Origin: Eikenella sp963515595
Lineage (GTDB): Bacteria > Pseudomonadota > Gammaproteobacteria > Burkholderiales > Neisseriaceae
Direction of reading: 5' to 3'
Assembly: GCA_963515595.1 (NCBI GenBank)
Contig: CAUPYH010000035.1
Span: 1 to 17,720 of the forward strand
Length of the DNA stretch: 17,720 nucleotides
Part shown: one piece after another, positions 1 through 6,088 of the stretch
How the letters are laid out: every line of letters starts with the position of its first letter
Position numbering within the stretch: the first letter of the stretch is position 1
The notes under the pieces: generated by a model
What the model was told of the DNA's origin: nothing
Databases searched by the model: none
What the model saw: the letters and a program-made list of their open reading frames with translations, nothing else
Position numbers and translations under genes: made by a program

Positions 1-1
1 G

Positions 2-139
2 CTGCGCCAAGTGATGGGCTACCTGAAACTGCCGCCCGCGCCCGCAGTGGATAAGTCGAAAGAGCTGCTTGGTTGGGCAGTGCAACACTGGCGGCTGCAA
101 GCCGTGCCTACCCGGCCGATAGTGGCCGAGGCTACCTGA
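2..139 (+). CDS. C-terminal end of an unidentified protein (partial)
   Basis: An open frame enters from the left edge and runs 45 codons to a TGA at 137-139. The visible tail is rich in Leu, Pro and Ala and contains GYLKLPPAP and LLGWAVQHWRLQ. I do not recognise the family from this tail. Two details support real coding. The frame carries a near-exact uptake sequence read as GYLK (16-27, one mismatch), a common in-frame reading of this 12-mer in the window. Its stop codon is supplied by an exact uptake sequence (129-140), giving the ending Ala-Thr-stop. A hairpin made from that uptake sequence and an inverted copy follows immediately. Function unknown; the rest of the gene lies outside the window. 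Confidence 0.5.
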   Translation: MRQVMGYLKLPPAPAVDKSKELLGWAVQHWRLQAVPTRPIVAEAT

Positions 140-180
140 AAATCGGATTGGGCGGAGAAACCAAGGTTTTCAGGTAGCCT
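129..180 (+). terminator. DUS inverted-pair hairpin ending the partial gene
   Basis: AGGCTACCTGAAAA (129-142) is the exact reverse complement of 167-180, with a 24-nt loop. It gives a 14-bp stem at the 3' end of the partial gene, whose stop codon lies in the left arm. Paired uptake sequences acting as intrinsic terminators are well known in Neisseriaceae. The T-tract after the stem is short (TT then CCGCTT), so efficiency is uncertain. Confidence 0.6.
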
Positions 181-286
181 TTCCGCTTATCCCATCTGTC
201 CCGCCGAACCCCCCGTTGCTCCCGCTGCTCGGTGCGGAGTAAACTGCCGCCTTTTTCGCCTGCCGCACTTCGGCTAAGGAAATACC

Positions 287-1156
287 GTGCTTTACCAAAT
301 CATCGCACTCCTGCTTTGGAGCAGCGCCTTCATTGCGGCCAAATACGCCTACACCATGACCGATCCGCTCCTGATGCTGCTGTGCCGCCTGTTGCTGGCT
401 GCTATCTTGGTGCTGCCTGCCGCGCTGCGCTTCGGGCGCAGTTTGGAAAAACGGCATTGGCGGCCGCTGCTGTGGCTGACGTTTTTAAACTATGTGGTGG
501 TGCTCGCCATGCAATTTGTGGGGCTGAAATACACCTCTGCCACCAGCGCTTCCACCATCGTCGGGCTTGAGCCGCTGTTGATGGTATTTATCGGCCACTT
601 CTTTTTCCGCGACTTTGCCCGCTGGTATCACTGGTTGTGCGGGCTGGCGGCCTTTGCCGGGGTGGCGCTCCTGATTGCTGGCAGCGGCGGGGAAGGCGAC
701 ATCAGCCTGTTCGGCTGCCTGATGGTGTTCGGTGGCGGTGCGGTGTTTTGCACCACCATGCGCCCCACGCAGCGGATGATTGCCGAAATTGGCGCGCCTG
801 CCTTCACCTCGCTTTCCATGGCCGTGGCGCCGCTGCTGTGCCTGCCGGTGAGCCTGGCCTTTGCCGACAGCCTGCACATCGATTGGAACCTGCCCGGCGC
901 GCTGGGGCTGCTTTATTTGGGCGTGTGTTGCAGCTGGCTTTCCTACACGCTGTGGAACAAAGGCATGACCAGCGTGTCGGCCAACTTCTCCGGCATGCTC
1001 ATCGCCTCCGAGCCGGTGTTCGGCACGCTGCTGGCGGTGCTGGTGTTGGGCGAGCGCGTTTCCGCGCTGTCGTGGCTGGGCATTGCGCTGGTGATTGCCG
1101 CCACTGCAGCTTCGGTGGCAATGCCGAAACTGCTGGCACGCCGGCAGATGGCGTGA
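287..1156 (+). CDS. EamA/DMT family transporter (RhaT/YdcZ-like exporter)
   Basis: A 289-residue, very hydrophobic protein with the ten-helix pattern of drug/metabolite transporters: two tandem EamA repeats of about five helices each (roughly residues 3-130 and 145-280). Typical segments include LLLWSSAFIAAKYA in the first helix, FVGLKYTSATSASTIVGLEPLL near the end of repeat one, and SANFSGMLIASEPVFGTLLAVLVLGE in repeat two; the last is the family's usual x-EPV-x hallmark. The length matches the family norm of about 300. The start is GTG at 287, chosen because TAAGGA (275-280) lies 6 nt upstream and because the first helix begins at once. Family members export amino acids or other small metabolites from the cytoplasm; the substrate cannot be told from sequence. 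It stands alone, convergent with pgk, and ends at a perfect hairpin. Confidence 0.9.
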   Translation: MLYQIIALLLWSSAFIAAKYAYTMTDPLLMLLCRLLLAAILVLPAALRFGRSLEKRHWRPLLWLTFLNYVVVLAMQFVGLKYTSATSASTIVGLEPLLMVFIGHFFFRDFARWYHWLCGLAAFAGVALLIAGSGGEGDISLFGCLMVFGGGAVFCTTMRPTQRMIAEIGAPAFTSLSMAVAPLLCLPVSLAFADSLHIDWNLPGALGLLYLGVCCSWLSYTLWNKGMTSVSANFSGMLIASEPVFGTLLAVLVLGERVSALSWLGIALVIAATAASVAMPKLLARRQMA

Positions 1157-1201
1157 AGCTGGCTGCGGGCGGTGTTGCTGTTGGCATATTTGATTTATGC
1201 C

Positions 1202-1245
1202 AAAGGCTACCTGAAAGTGTTTCGAAACACTTTCAGGTAGCCTTT
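1202..1245 (+). terminator. Perfect palindromic DUS hairpin after the EamA gene
   Basis: All 44 bases form a perfect palindrome: AAAGGCTACCTGAAAGTGTTT, centre CG, then its reverse complement. It contains an exact uptake sequence on each strand (1204-1215 and 1232-1243). It starts 45 bp after the EamA stop codon and ends in TTT. It could work in both directions. Confidence 0.75.
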
Positions 1246-1271
1246 GGTTTGTTTGGTTCATATTCCCCAGC

Positions 1272-1320
1272 AGGCCTGCGGCTCGCCGCCTTGTCCCACT
1301 TTTCACTTTAATTCACTATA
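1272..1320. repeat. Decayed half of a Correia element
   Basis: The stretch reads CCTGCGGCTCGCCGCCTTGTCC, then a scrambled AT part, then TTAATTCACTATA. It follows the right-hand end of the intact element at 2737-2842 (CTGCGGCTCGCCGCCTTGTCCTGA and TTAATTCACTATA). The left half is missing. Confidence 0.6.
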
Positions 1321-1386
1321 TCTTCCGTAGGATGTGGGTGTAGGTTCAGGTAGCCCCATGCTACAGCCAAAACACTTCATTTCATG

Positions 1387-1430
1387 CAGCGTTGACATGC
1401 CACACCGTGACTGTACCGTTTGCGGCCGGC
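1387..1430. repeat. Possible Correia core fragment
   Basis: CAGCGTTG, GCC, CCGT, TGTAC and TGCGGC occur in the same order as in the core of the intact element at 2737-2842 but with substitutions and small deletions, and there are no terminal repeats. It is probably an old relic; I am much less sure of it than of the intact copies. Confidence 0.35.
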
Positions 1431-1469
1431 CAAGAAAGCTATATGCGACGCCAATAAGGCACAGCAGGC

Positions 1470-1516
1470 AAAAGGCTACCTGAAAACGGATTCAACCGCT
1501 TTTCAGGTAGCCTTTT
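1470..1516 (-). terminator. DUS hairpin terminator of pgk
   Basis: AAAAGGCTACCTGAAAA (1470-1486) pairs perfectly with 1500-1516 over 17 bp with a 13-nt loop. On the minus strand the stem ends in TTTT, and it lies 20 bp beyond the pgk stop codon. Confidence 0.75.
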
Positions 1517-1536
1517 CCTAGGCATTCAAGCCGGCA

Positions 1537-2718
1537 TCAACCCGCCGCACGTTTTTCCAGCACGGCCACGCCGGGCAGTTGTTTGCCTTCTAGGAACTCC
1601 AAGAACGCGCCACCGCCGGTGGAGATATAGCTAATTTTATCGGCGATGCCGAATTTGGCGATAGCGGCCAGGGTGTCGCCGCCGCCGGCGATAGAGAAGG
1701 CGCGGCTTTCGGCAATGGCTTCAGCCATCACGCGCGTGCCTTCGGCGAAACGGTCAAACTCGAACACACCCACCGGGCCGTTCCACACAATCGTGCCGGC
1801 TTCGCGCAGCAGCGCGGCAAGCGAGGCGGCGGATTGCGGGCCGATGTCGAGAATCATATCGTCTGCGGCCACCTCGGCCACAGCTTTGGTTTCGGCTACG
1901 GCATCGGCGGCAAAGGCTTTGGCGCACACCACGTCTTGCGGCAGCGGCACGGCGCCGCCTTTGGCTGCCATTTTTTCGGCCACGGCGCGGGCTTCGGCGG
2001 CCAAGTCGGCTTCGGCCAAGGAGTTGCCGATGGGCTGCCCGGCGGCGAGCAGGAAGGTGTTGGCGATGCCGCCGCCCACGATCAGCTGGTCTACTTTATC
2101 GGCCAGGCTGTTGAGAATGGTGAGTTTGGTGGACACTTTGCTGCCGGCCACAATCGCCACCAGCGGGCGGGCGGGGTTTTTCAGTGCCTTGCCCAGCGCG
2201 TCCAATTCGGCGGCCAGCAAAATGCCGGCGCAGGCAACGGGCGCGGCTTCGGCCACGGCCACCAGCGAGGCTTCGGCACGGTGCGCGGTACCGAAGGCGT
2301 CGTTCACATAAATATCGCACAGCGCGGCATAGGCCTGGCCGAGCTCGGCGTTGTTTTTCTTCTCGCCTTTGTTCACGCGCACGTTTTGCAGCATCACCAC
2401 TTCGCCGGGCTGCGGGCGCGGCGGGTTTTGCTGCCAATCGCTGCTCACGGGCACGGTAAGGCCGAGCAGGCTGCCCAAATGCGCGGCCACGGGCGCGAGG
2501 TCGTCTTCGGGCTTGAACTCGCCTTCAGTGGGGCGGCCGAGGTGGCTCATCAGGATAACGGCCGCGCCGTTTTCCAGGCAGTAACGTACGGAGGCAAGCG
2601 AGGCGCGGATGCGGGTGTCGTCGCCGATTTTGCCGTCTTTAATCGGCACGTTCAGGTCGGCACGGATCAGCACGGTTTTGCCGCGCACGTTTTGTTCGGT
2701 GAGCTTGAGGAAGGACAT
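1537..2718 (-). CDS. pgk: Phosphoglycerate kinase
   Basis: Cytosolic glycolytic enzyme moving phosphate between 1,3-bisphosphoglycerate and ADP to give 3-phosphoglycerate and ATP. At 393 residues it has the normal bacterial length (about 390-400). The N-terminal substrate domain shows IRADLNVP (18-25), the substrate arginine in DDTRIRAS (R36) and SHLGRP (58-63), followed by VNDAFGTAHRAEAS. The C-terminal nucleotide domain shows VAGSKVSTKL, IVGGGIANTFL, WNGPVGVFE and the glycine-rich AGGGDTLAAI near the end. The ATG at 2718 gives the standard N-terminus MSFLKL; the preceding AGAGA is only a modest ribosome site. The gene is monocistronic, ends in a DUS hairpin, and has an intact Correia element in its leader, 18 bp before the start. 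Confidence 0.98.
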   Translation of the reverse strand: MSFLKLTEQNVRGKTVLIRADLNVPIKDGKIGDDTRIRASLASVRYCLENGAAVILMSHLGRPTEGEFKPEDDLAPVAAHLGSLLGLTVPVSSDWQQNPPRPQPGEVVMLQNVRVNKGEKKNNAELGQAYAALCDIYVNDAFGTAHRAEASLVAVAEAAPVACAGILLAAELDALGKALKNPARPLVAIVAGSKVSTKLTILNSLADKVDQLIVGGGIANTFLLAAGQPIGNSLAEADLAAEARAVAEKMAAKGGAVPLPQDVVCAKAFAADAVAETKAVAEVAADDMILDIGPQSAASLAALLREAGTIVWNGPVGVFEFDRFAEGTRVMAEAIAESRAFSIAGGGDTLAAIAKFGIADKISYISTGGGAFLEFLEGKQLPGVAVLEKRAAG

Positions 2719-2736
2719 GGTTATCTCTTTTGGTTT

Positions 2737-2842
2737 TATAGTGAATTAAATTTAAACCAGTACAGCGTTGTCTCGCCTTGCCGTACTATTTGTACTGTCT
2801 GCGGCTCGCCGCCTTGTCCTGATTTAAATTTAATTCACTATA
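2737..2842 (-). repeat. Intact short-form Correia element (CREE/NEMIS), copy A
   Basis: A 106-bp element bounded by perfect terminal inverted repeats, TATAGTGAATTAAATTTAAA and its reverse complement. The interior, read on the minus strand, has GACAAGGCGGCGAGCCGCAGAC and GGCAAGGCGAG, matching my memory of the short (about 105-bp, internally deleted) Correia element of pathogenic Neisseria. It differs from copy B (14361-14466) at 8 of 106 positions by my count. The element is a non-autonomous MITE that inserts at TA. It lies between the candidate pgk promoter and pgk, so its stem would be part of the pgk leader RNA. Confidence 0.88.
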
Positions 2843-2864
2843 GTTATTTGGTTGGAAAAATCGG

Positions 2865-2881
2865 GCGGCTGTGCCAGCCGC
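2865..2881 (-). other. GC-rich hairpin with T-tract in the pgk leader
   Basis: GCGGCTG-TGC-CAGCCGC forms a perfect 7-bp stem with a 3-nt loop. On the minus strand it is followed 3 nt later by ATTTTT, which resembles a short intrinsic terminator. It lies just downstream of the candidate pgk promoter, so it could be an attenuator or a chance structure. Confidence 0.35.
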
Positions 2882-2894
2882 GTAAAACGCCGCC

Positions 2895-2923
2895 ATTATC
2901 TTATAAACGGTTGGGCGGCGCAA
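2895..2923 (-). promoter_or_regulatory. Candidate sigma-70 promoter of pgk
   Basis: On the minus strand, TTGCGC (2918-2923) and GATAAT (2895-2900) are separated by 17 bp. The -10 box matches consensus at 5 of 6 positions, the -35 at only 3. Initiation would fall near 2888, giving a leader of about 170 nt that spans the Correia element. Confidence 0.35.
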
Positions 2924-2948
2924 ACGGGCGAAATGGGGCAGTTTGGTT

Positions 2949-2960
2949 TTCAGGTAGCCT
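2949..2960 (-). repeat. Lone exact DUS
   Basis: TTCAGGTAGCCT, the reverse complement of the Eikenella uptake sequence, unpaired here. Confidence 0.85.
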
Positions 2961-2983
2961 TGTCTAATCCTCCCATCCCTAGT

Positions 2984-3010
2984 AAAAAAGCAGGCTTTTC
3001 AGCCTGCTTT
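2984..3010 (-). terminator. Intrinsic terminator of hpf
   Basis: On the minus strand, AAAGCAGGCT-GAAA-AGCCTGCTTT forms a 10-bp stem with a GAAA tetraloop, followed by TTT (3010 down to 2984). It lies 28 bp past the hpf stop codon. It is a conventional terminator, not built from uptake sequences. Confidence 0.85.
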
Positions 3011-3038
3011 ATCTATGCCCGATTGGGCGGTTCAAAGC

Positions 3039-3359
3039 TTATTCGATGCTCACCTTGCCGCTGGGTTCAGCACGGTGTTGTTGTTTTTTCTCTTTGTGTT
3101 TGAGTACGGCGCGGTCGAGTTTGTCTACCAAGAGGTCGATGGCGGCATACATGTCTTTGTCGGTTTGGTCGAGGTGCAGGTCTTTGCCGGCCATATGCCA
3201 ATCCACTTCTGCTTTTTGCACCAGTTTGTCCACCGATAGGGTAACGGTGGCGGAAATCACGTTGTCGCTGTGTCGGACGATGCGTTCGAGTTTACCGCTG
3301 ATGTAATCTCTCAGGGCTTCGGTAACCTCGATGTTGATTCCGTTGATTTTCAGGTTCAT
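3039..3359 (-). CDS. hpf: Ribosome hibernation promoting factor, short form
   Basis: A 106-residue protein of the HPF/RaiA (sigma-54 modulation) family. It binds the 30S decoding region and stabilises dimerised or inactive 70S ribosomes in stationary phase or starvation. The N-terminus MNLKINGINIEVTEALRDYI and the KLERIVRHSDNV segment are typical, as is ATVTLSVDKLVQKAEVDWHMAGKDLH followed by DMYAAIDLLVDKLDRAVLKHKEK. There is no C-terminal dimerisation domain, so it is the short type; a charged tail extends it by about 10 residues over the usual 95. The ATG at 3359 has a strong AAGGAG 6 nt upstream (3366-3371). It lies 43 bp behind rpoN, the classic arrangement, and ends at an intrinsic terminator. 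Confidence 0.95.
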   Translation of the reverse strand: MNLKINGINIEVTEALRDYISGKLERIVRHSDNVISATVTLSVDKLVQKAEVDWHMAGKDLHLDQTDKDMYAAIDLLVDKLDRAVLKHKEKKQQHRAEPSGKVSIE

Positions 3360-3402
3360 AGCTCACTCCTTTACAGGTGGGTTGGCTGCGCGCGGCGGCA
3401 AG

Positions 3403-4773
3403 CTAGGCTTTCTGCTTGCGTTGGTGCGCAGGCGGGAAATTCAGTTCTTCGCGATATTTGGCTACGGTGCGCCTGGCGAGCACGATGCCTTGCAGGGCGA
3501 GCCGGTCGGACATGGCTTGGTCGGAGAGCGGTTTGCGTTTGTCTTCGCCGGCAATCAGGCTCTCAATCAGGGCTTTCACGGCGTTGGCGCTGATGCCGTC
3601 GCCGTCTTCTTCGCTGCTGTAGGCGGCTGCCTGGCTGAAAAAATAGCGTAGCGGAAATACGCCTTGCGGGCAAGCCAAATATTTTTGGTTCACGGCGCGG
3701 GACACGGTGCTTTCGGCCAGGCCGAGGTTGGCGGCGGTTTCTTTAATGGTAAGCGGCACAAGGCCGATAGCACCGAAGGAGAAGAAATCGGCCTGACGCT
3801 CCAAAATGGTTTCGGCCAGCCGCAACACGGTGCTTTTGCGCTGCTCCAGCGAGCTTAGTAATACTTTAGCCTCATTGAGCTTTTGTTTCAACTCCGGCGC
3901 TTCGCTGCCGTATTCGGCGAGCAGGTCGGAATATTCCTGATTGAGCTGCACCTGCGGCCAGGCCTGGCGGTACATGCCCACCGTCCATTTGCCGGTTTCG
4001 GGGTCGGGGCGGATCCACACGTCGGGATCGACGTATTCGGTGTGGCCGGAGCCGGAAAGGCCGTAGGCGGGGAAGGGGTTGAGGGAGGCGACGAGGGCTT
4101 GGGCGGCTTCGATGGTGGCGGCGCTGTATTGGGGAAATTTTTTGCGCACTTGCGGCGGCAGGCTGCTTTTGGCGATGTCGGACAGGAAGTGTTTCACCAG
4201 CTGCACGGCGCAGAATACGGTGTCGTCCGGCTGCCGCCGCGCCAGTTGGAGCAGTAATGATTCGCCTAAATCGCGCGCGCCCACGCCGGGGGGGTCGAAC
4301 TGCTGCAAATGGCGCAGGGCTTCGGCCATGTCGTCTTCATCGAGCATCCATTCGAGCGGGGAATTTTCCACGATGTCGGTGAGGCTGTCGTTCAGGTAGC
4401 CTTGGTCGTCGAGGTAGTCGATAAGCAAATGTACGCGGGCGGCCTGGTCTTCGTCTAGCGGGTGTTCGCACACCTGCTCGTGCAGCATGCGGCGGAAATC
4501 GGCTTCGTCGGCCACGGTTTCCCACACGTCGCTCTCTTCCATGCTGTTGGTTTTGCGGGTAACCGGTATGGCGGCGGAATAATGGGGTTCGGGCTCGCCG
4601 CTGTCGGCCGGGTCGTGTTCCGGCCGTTCGAGCAGGGGGTTGTCGGCCAGCCAGCTTTCCACTTCTTCGGCCAATTCCAGCGACGACATATGCAAAATGC
4701 GCAATGATTGCTGCTGCTTCTGGTTGAGCTGCTGGGTTTGGCGCAGTTTGAGTTTGACGGATTGCTGGGTCAT
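3403..4773 (-). CDS. rpoN: RNA polymerase sigma-54 factor
   Basis: Sigma factor for -24/-12 promoters that needs an AAA+ enhancer-binding activator. The 456 residues look complete. Region I at the N-terminus is Gln/Leu-rich (LKLRQTQQLNQKQQQSLRILHMSSLEL, about 8-34) and would contact activators. An acidic linker covers about 50-95. The core-binding region covers about 95-300 and includes QFDPPGVGARDLGE. A helix-turn-helix-like part has IKETAANLGLAESTVSRAVN (343-362). The RpoN box is the perfect ARRTVAKYRE (433-442), which reads the -24 element. One in-frame uptake sequence encodes QGYLN (4391-4402). It starts 18 bp after lptB; its only Shine-Dalgarno-like AGG comes from the uptake sequence in that gap. 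E. coli RpoN is 477 residues, so nothing essential is missing. No activator gene is visible in the window. Confidence 0.96.
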   Translation of the reverse strand: MTQQSVKLKLRQTQQLNQKQQQSLRILHMSSLELAEEVESWLADNPLLERPEHDPADSGEPEPHYSAAIPVTRKTNSMEESDVWETVADEADFRRMLHEQVCEHPLDEDQAARVHLLIDYLDDQGYLNDSLTDIVENSPLEWMLDEDDMAEALRHLQQFDPPGVGARDLGESLLLQLARRQPDDTVFCAVQLVKHFLSDIAKSSLPPQVRKKFPQYSAATIEAAQALVASLNPFPAYGLSGSGHTEYVDPDVWIRPDPETGKWTVGMYRQAWPQVQLNQEYSDLLAEYGSEAPELKQKLNEAKVLLSSLEQRKSTVLRLAETILERQADFFSFGAIGLVPLTIKETAANLGLAESTVSRAVNQKYLACPQGVFPLRYFFSQAAAYSSEEDGDGISANAVKALIESLIAGEDKRKPLSDQAMSDRLALQGIVLARRTVAKYREELNFPPAHQRKQKA

Positions 4774-4776
4774 TTG

Positions 4777-4788
4777 AGGCTACCTGAA
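4777..4788 (+). repeat. DUS in the lptB-rpoN gap, possible rpoN ribosome site
   Basis: An exact AGGCTACCTGAA fills most of the 18-bp gap. Read on the minus strand it gives AGGTAGCCT followed by CAA and the rpoN ATG, placing AGG about 9 nt before the start. No better Shine-Dalgarno sequence precedes rpoN. Confidence 0.6.
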
Positions 4789-4791
4789 ACC

Positions 4792-5526
4792 TTAGTAATC
4801 GAAGTTTTCACCCAAATACACGGCACGTACTTCTTCATTGCCCACCAATTCTTCGGGGCGGCCGCTGGCCAGCACGGCGCCGTTGTTGATGATATAGGCC
4901 CGGTCGCAGATGCGCAGGGTTTCGCGCACGTTGTGGTCGGTAATCAGCACGCCGATGCCGCGCTGTTTGAGGAAGTTGATGATGTTTTGAATGTCGATAA
5001 CGGCAATCGGATCAACGCCGGCGAAGGGTTCGTCCAACAGGATGAAACGCGGGCTCATGGCCAGCACGCGGGCGATTTCCACGCGGCGCCGTTCGCCGCC
5101 GGAGAGGGCGGGGGCGGGGCTTTGCCGCAAGTGGGTAATGTTCAGGTCGCCCAGCAGGTCGTTAAGGCGCGATTCGATGGTATGGCGGTCGGTTTCGTGC
5201 AATTGCAGGATGGCGCGGATGTTTTCTTCTACCGTCATCTTGCGGAAAATTGAGGCTTCCTGCGGCAGATAGCCCAGGCCTAAGCGGGCGCGCTGATACA
5301 CGGTCATGTGGCGCAGCTCGTGCTCGTCTAGCCGGATGGTGCCGTGATCGGCAGCCACCAGGCCGACAATCATATAAAAGCTGGTGGTTTTGCCCGCGCC
5401 ATTGGGGCCGAGCAGGCCGACTACTTCGCCGCTTTCGATATCGAGCGAGAAATCCTGCACCACTTGGCGCTGTTTGAAGCTTTTGCGCAGCTGTTTAACG
5501 CTGAGGCGGCTGTGCGGTGTGGTCAT
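4792..5526 (-). CDS. lptB: LPS export ABC transporter ATP-binding protein LptB
   Basis: Cytoplasmic ATPase of the LptB2FG transporter, which extracts LPS from the inner membrane and pushes it along LptC and LptA to the outer membrane. The 244 residues have the normal length. Visible motifs are Walker A GPNGAGKTT (40-48), Q-loop LPQEASIFRKMTVEENI (87-103, the LptB-type sequence), ABC signature LSGGERRR (141-148), Walker B FILLDEPFAGVDP (161-173) and the switch histidine in ITDHNVRETL (H198). The start ATG at 5526 gives the expected short N-terminus. It is separated from lptA by two extra genes, unlike the usual lptA-lptB adjacency, and from rpoN by only 18 bp, so lptB, rpoN and hpf probably share a transcript. 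LptF and LptG are not in the window. Confidence 0.96.
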   Translation of the reverse strand: MTTPHSRLSVKQLRKSFKQRQVVQDFSLDIESGEVVGLLGPNGAGKTTSFYMIVGLVAADHGTIRLDEHELRHMTVYQRARLGLGYLPQEASIFRKMTVEENIRAILQLHETDRHTIESRLNDLLGDLNITHLRQSPAPALSGGERRRVEIARVLAMSPRFILLDEPFAGVDPIAVIDIQNIINFLKQRGIGVLITDHNVRETLRICDRAYIINNGAVLASGRPEELVGNEEVRAVYLGENFDY

Positions 5527-5571
5527 GGTTTGGTTTTCCCTTGTGTTTGTTGGGTATCACGAGCAGCGCTG

Positions 5572-5583
5572 AGGCTACCTGAA
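5572..5583 (+). repeat. Lone exact DUS between the lipoprotein gene and lptB
   Basis: AGGCTACCTGAA lies in the 80-bp gap between the lipoprotein stop and the lptB start. It has no inverted partner nearby, so it is not predicted to terminate transcription before lptB. Confidence 0.85.
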
Positions 5584-5606
5584 AAATAGGGCTGCCATAC
5601 GCGGTT

Positions 5607-5963
5607 TCAATGTGCGGCAGGGTTTTGCAGCTGCATCATTTGGTCGCGCTGCACCTGCAACACGCCCGGTACGCGTTCCAGGCGATGGATGGCCTGCACC
5701 ATCTCCTGCGGCGGCGGGATGCGGGCGGCAATGCCGTTGATGTTTGTATAACGGTACACCAGCTCGGCCTGCATTTCGCGCACGGCTTGAAGCAGCGGCT
5801 CCGCGCCGACGGCGGGGTCGTATAACACAATCAGCACGCGGTTGGCAGCTTGCCGTTCCGGCTGGGCGCCGGACATGCTTGGCGCAACGGTAGCGGCAGG
5901 CTGCGGGGCAGCGCAAGCGGTAAGCATGGCTAGGCAGGCGAGGAGGAGGACGCGGATATTCAT
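5607..5963 (-). CDS. Small lipoprotein with an inhibitor I9/subtilisin-propeptide-like domain
   Basis: From the ATG at 5963 the product is 118 residues. MNIRVLLLACLAMLTAC is a lipoprotein signal with lipobox LTAC and lipidated Cys17, followed by a Pro/Ala linker (18-40). Residues 41-108 (NRVLIVLYDP, then VYRYTNINGIAARIP, then LERVPGVLQVQRD) match the pattern of I9 domains, the propeptide of subtilases and related standalone inhibitors: a first beta strand, a YxxINGxAA strand and a closing PGVxxVxxD. This is pattern recognition, not a search result. The frame stays open to an ATG at 6002, but that start would put 13 polar residues before the signal peptide, so I prefer 5963 although its Shine-Dalgarno is weak. 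It lies between lptA and lptB; no protease is encoded nearby. It could inhibit or chaperone an envelope protease, or the fold could serve something else. Confidence 0.75.
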   Translation of the reverse strand: MNIRVLLLACLAMLTACAAPQPAATVAPSMSGAQPERQAANRVLIVLYDPAVGAEPLLQAVREMQAELVYRYTNINGIAARIPPPQEMVQAIHRLERVPGVLQVQRDQMMQLQNPAAH

Positions 5964-6049
5964 GGTTGCTTGGTTTTCGGTTTCGGGCAGCTTGTGCGGC
6001 ATGGGGCTACCTGAACATTCTGTTCAGCGATGCAAAAAGCGTTTTATTT

Positions 6050-6061
6050 TTCAGGTAGCCT
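6050..6061 (-). repeat. Exact DUS upstream of the lipoprotein gene
   Basis: TTCAGGTAGCCT, with a one-mismatch partner GGGCTACCTGAA at 6004-6015. The two could form a 34-nt-loop hairpin in the lipoprotein gene's leader. Confidence 0.75.
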
Positions 6062-6088
6062 CAAATGCGGGCTGCCCGAAACTGTTTG

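Larger units (their letters stand above)
1157..1536. other. Convergent intergenic region between the EamA gene and pgk
   Basis: No gene is supported here. It holds the terminator of the EamA gene (1202-1245), one decayed half of a Correia element (1272-1320), a near-match uptake sequence (TTCAGGTAGCCC, 1345-1356), a second Correia-like fragment (about 1387-1430) and the pgk terminator (1470-1516). Confidence 0.7.
2719..3038. other. pgk upstream region
   Basis: This 320-bp gap holds, from pgk outwards, the Correia element (2737-2842), a small GC-rich hairpin (2865-2881), a candidate promoter (2895-2923), a lone uptake sequence (2949-2960) and the hpf terminator (2984-3010). No gene is supported. 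Confidence 0.7.

Noticed and set aside
6013..6025. The palindrome GAACATTCTGTTC upstream of the lipoprotein gene, resembling a LexA/SOS-type box
   Set aside because: The spacing differs from known boxes, one arm overlaps a near-DUS, and the neighbouring genes have no link to DNA damage.
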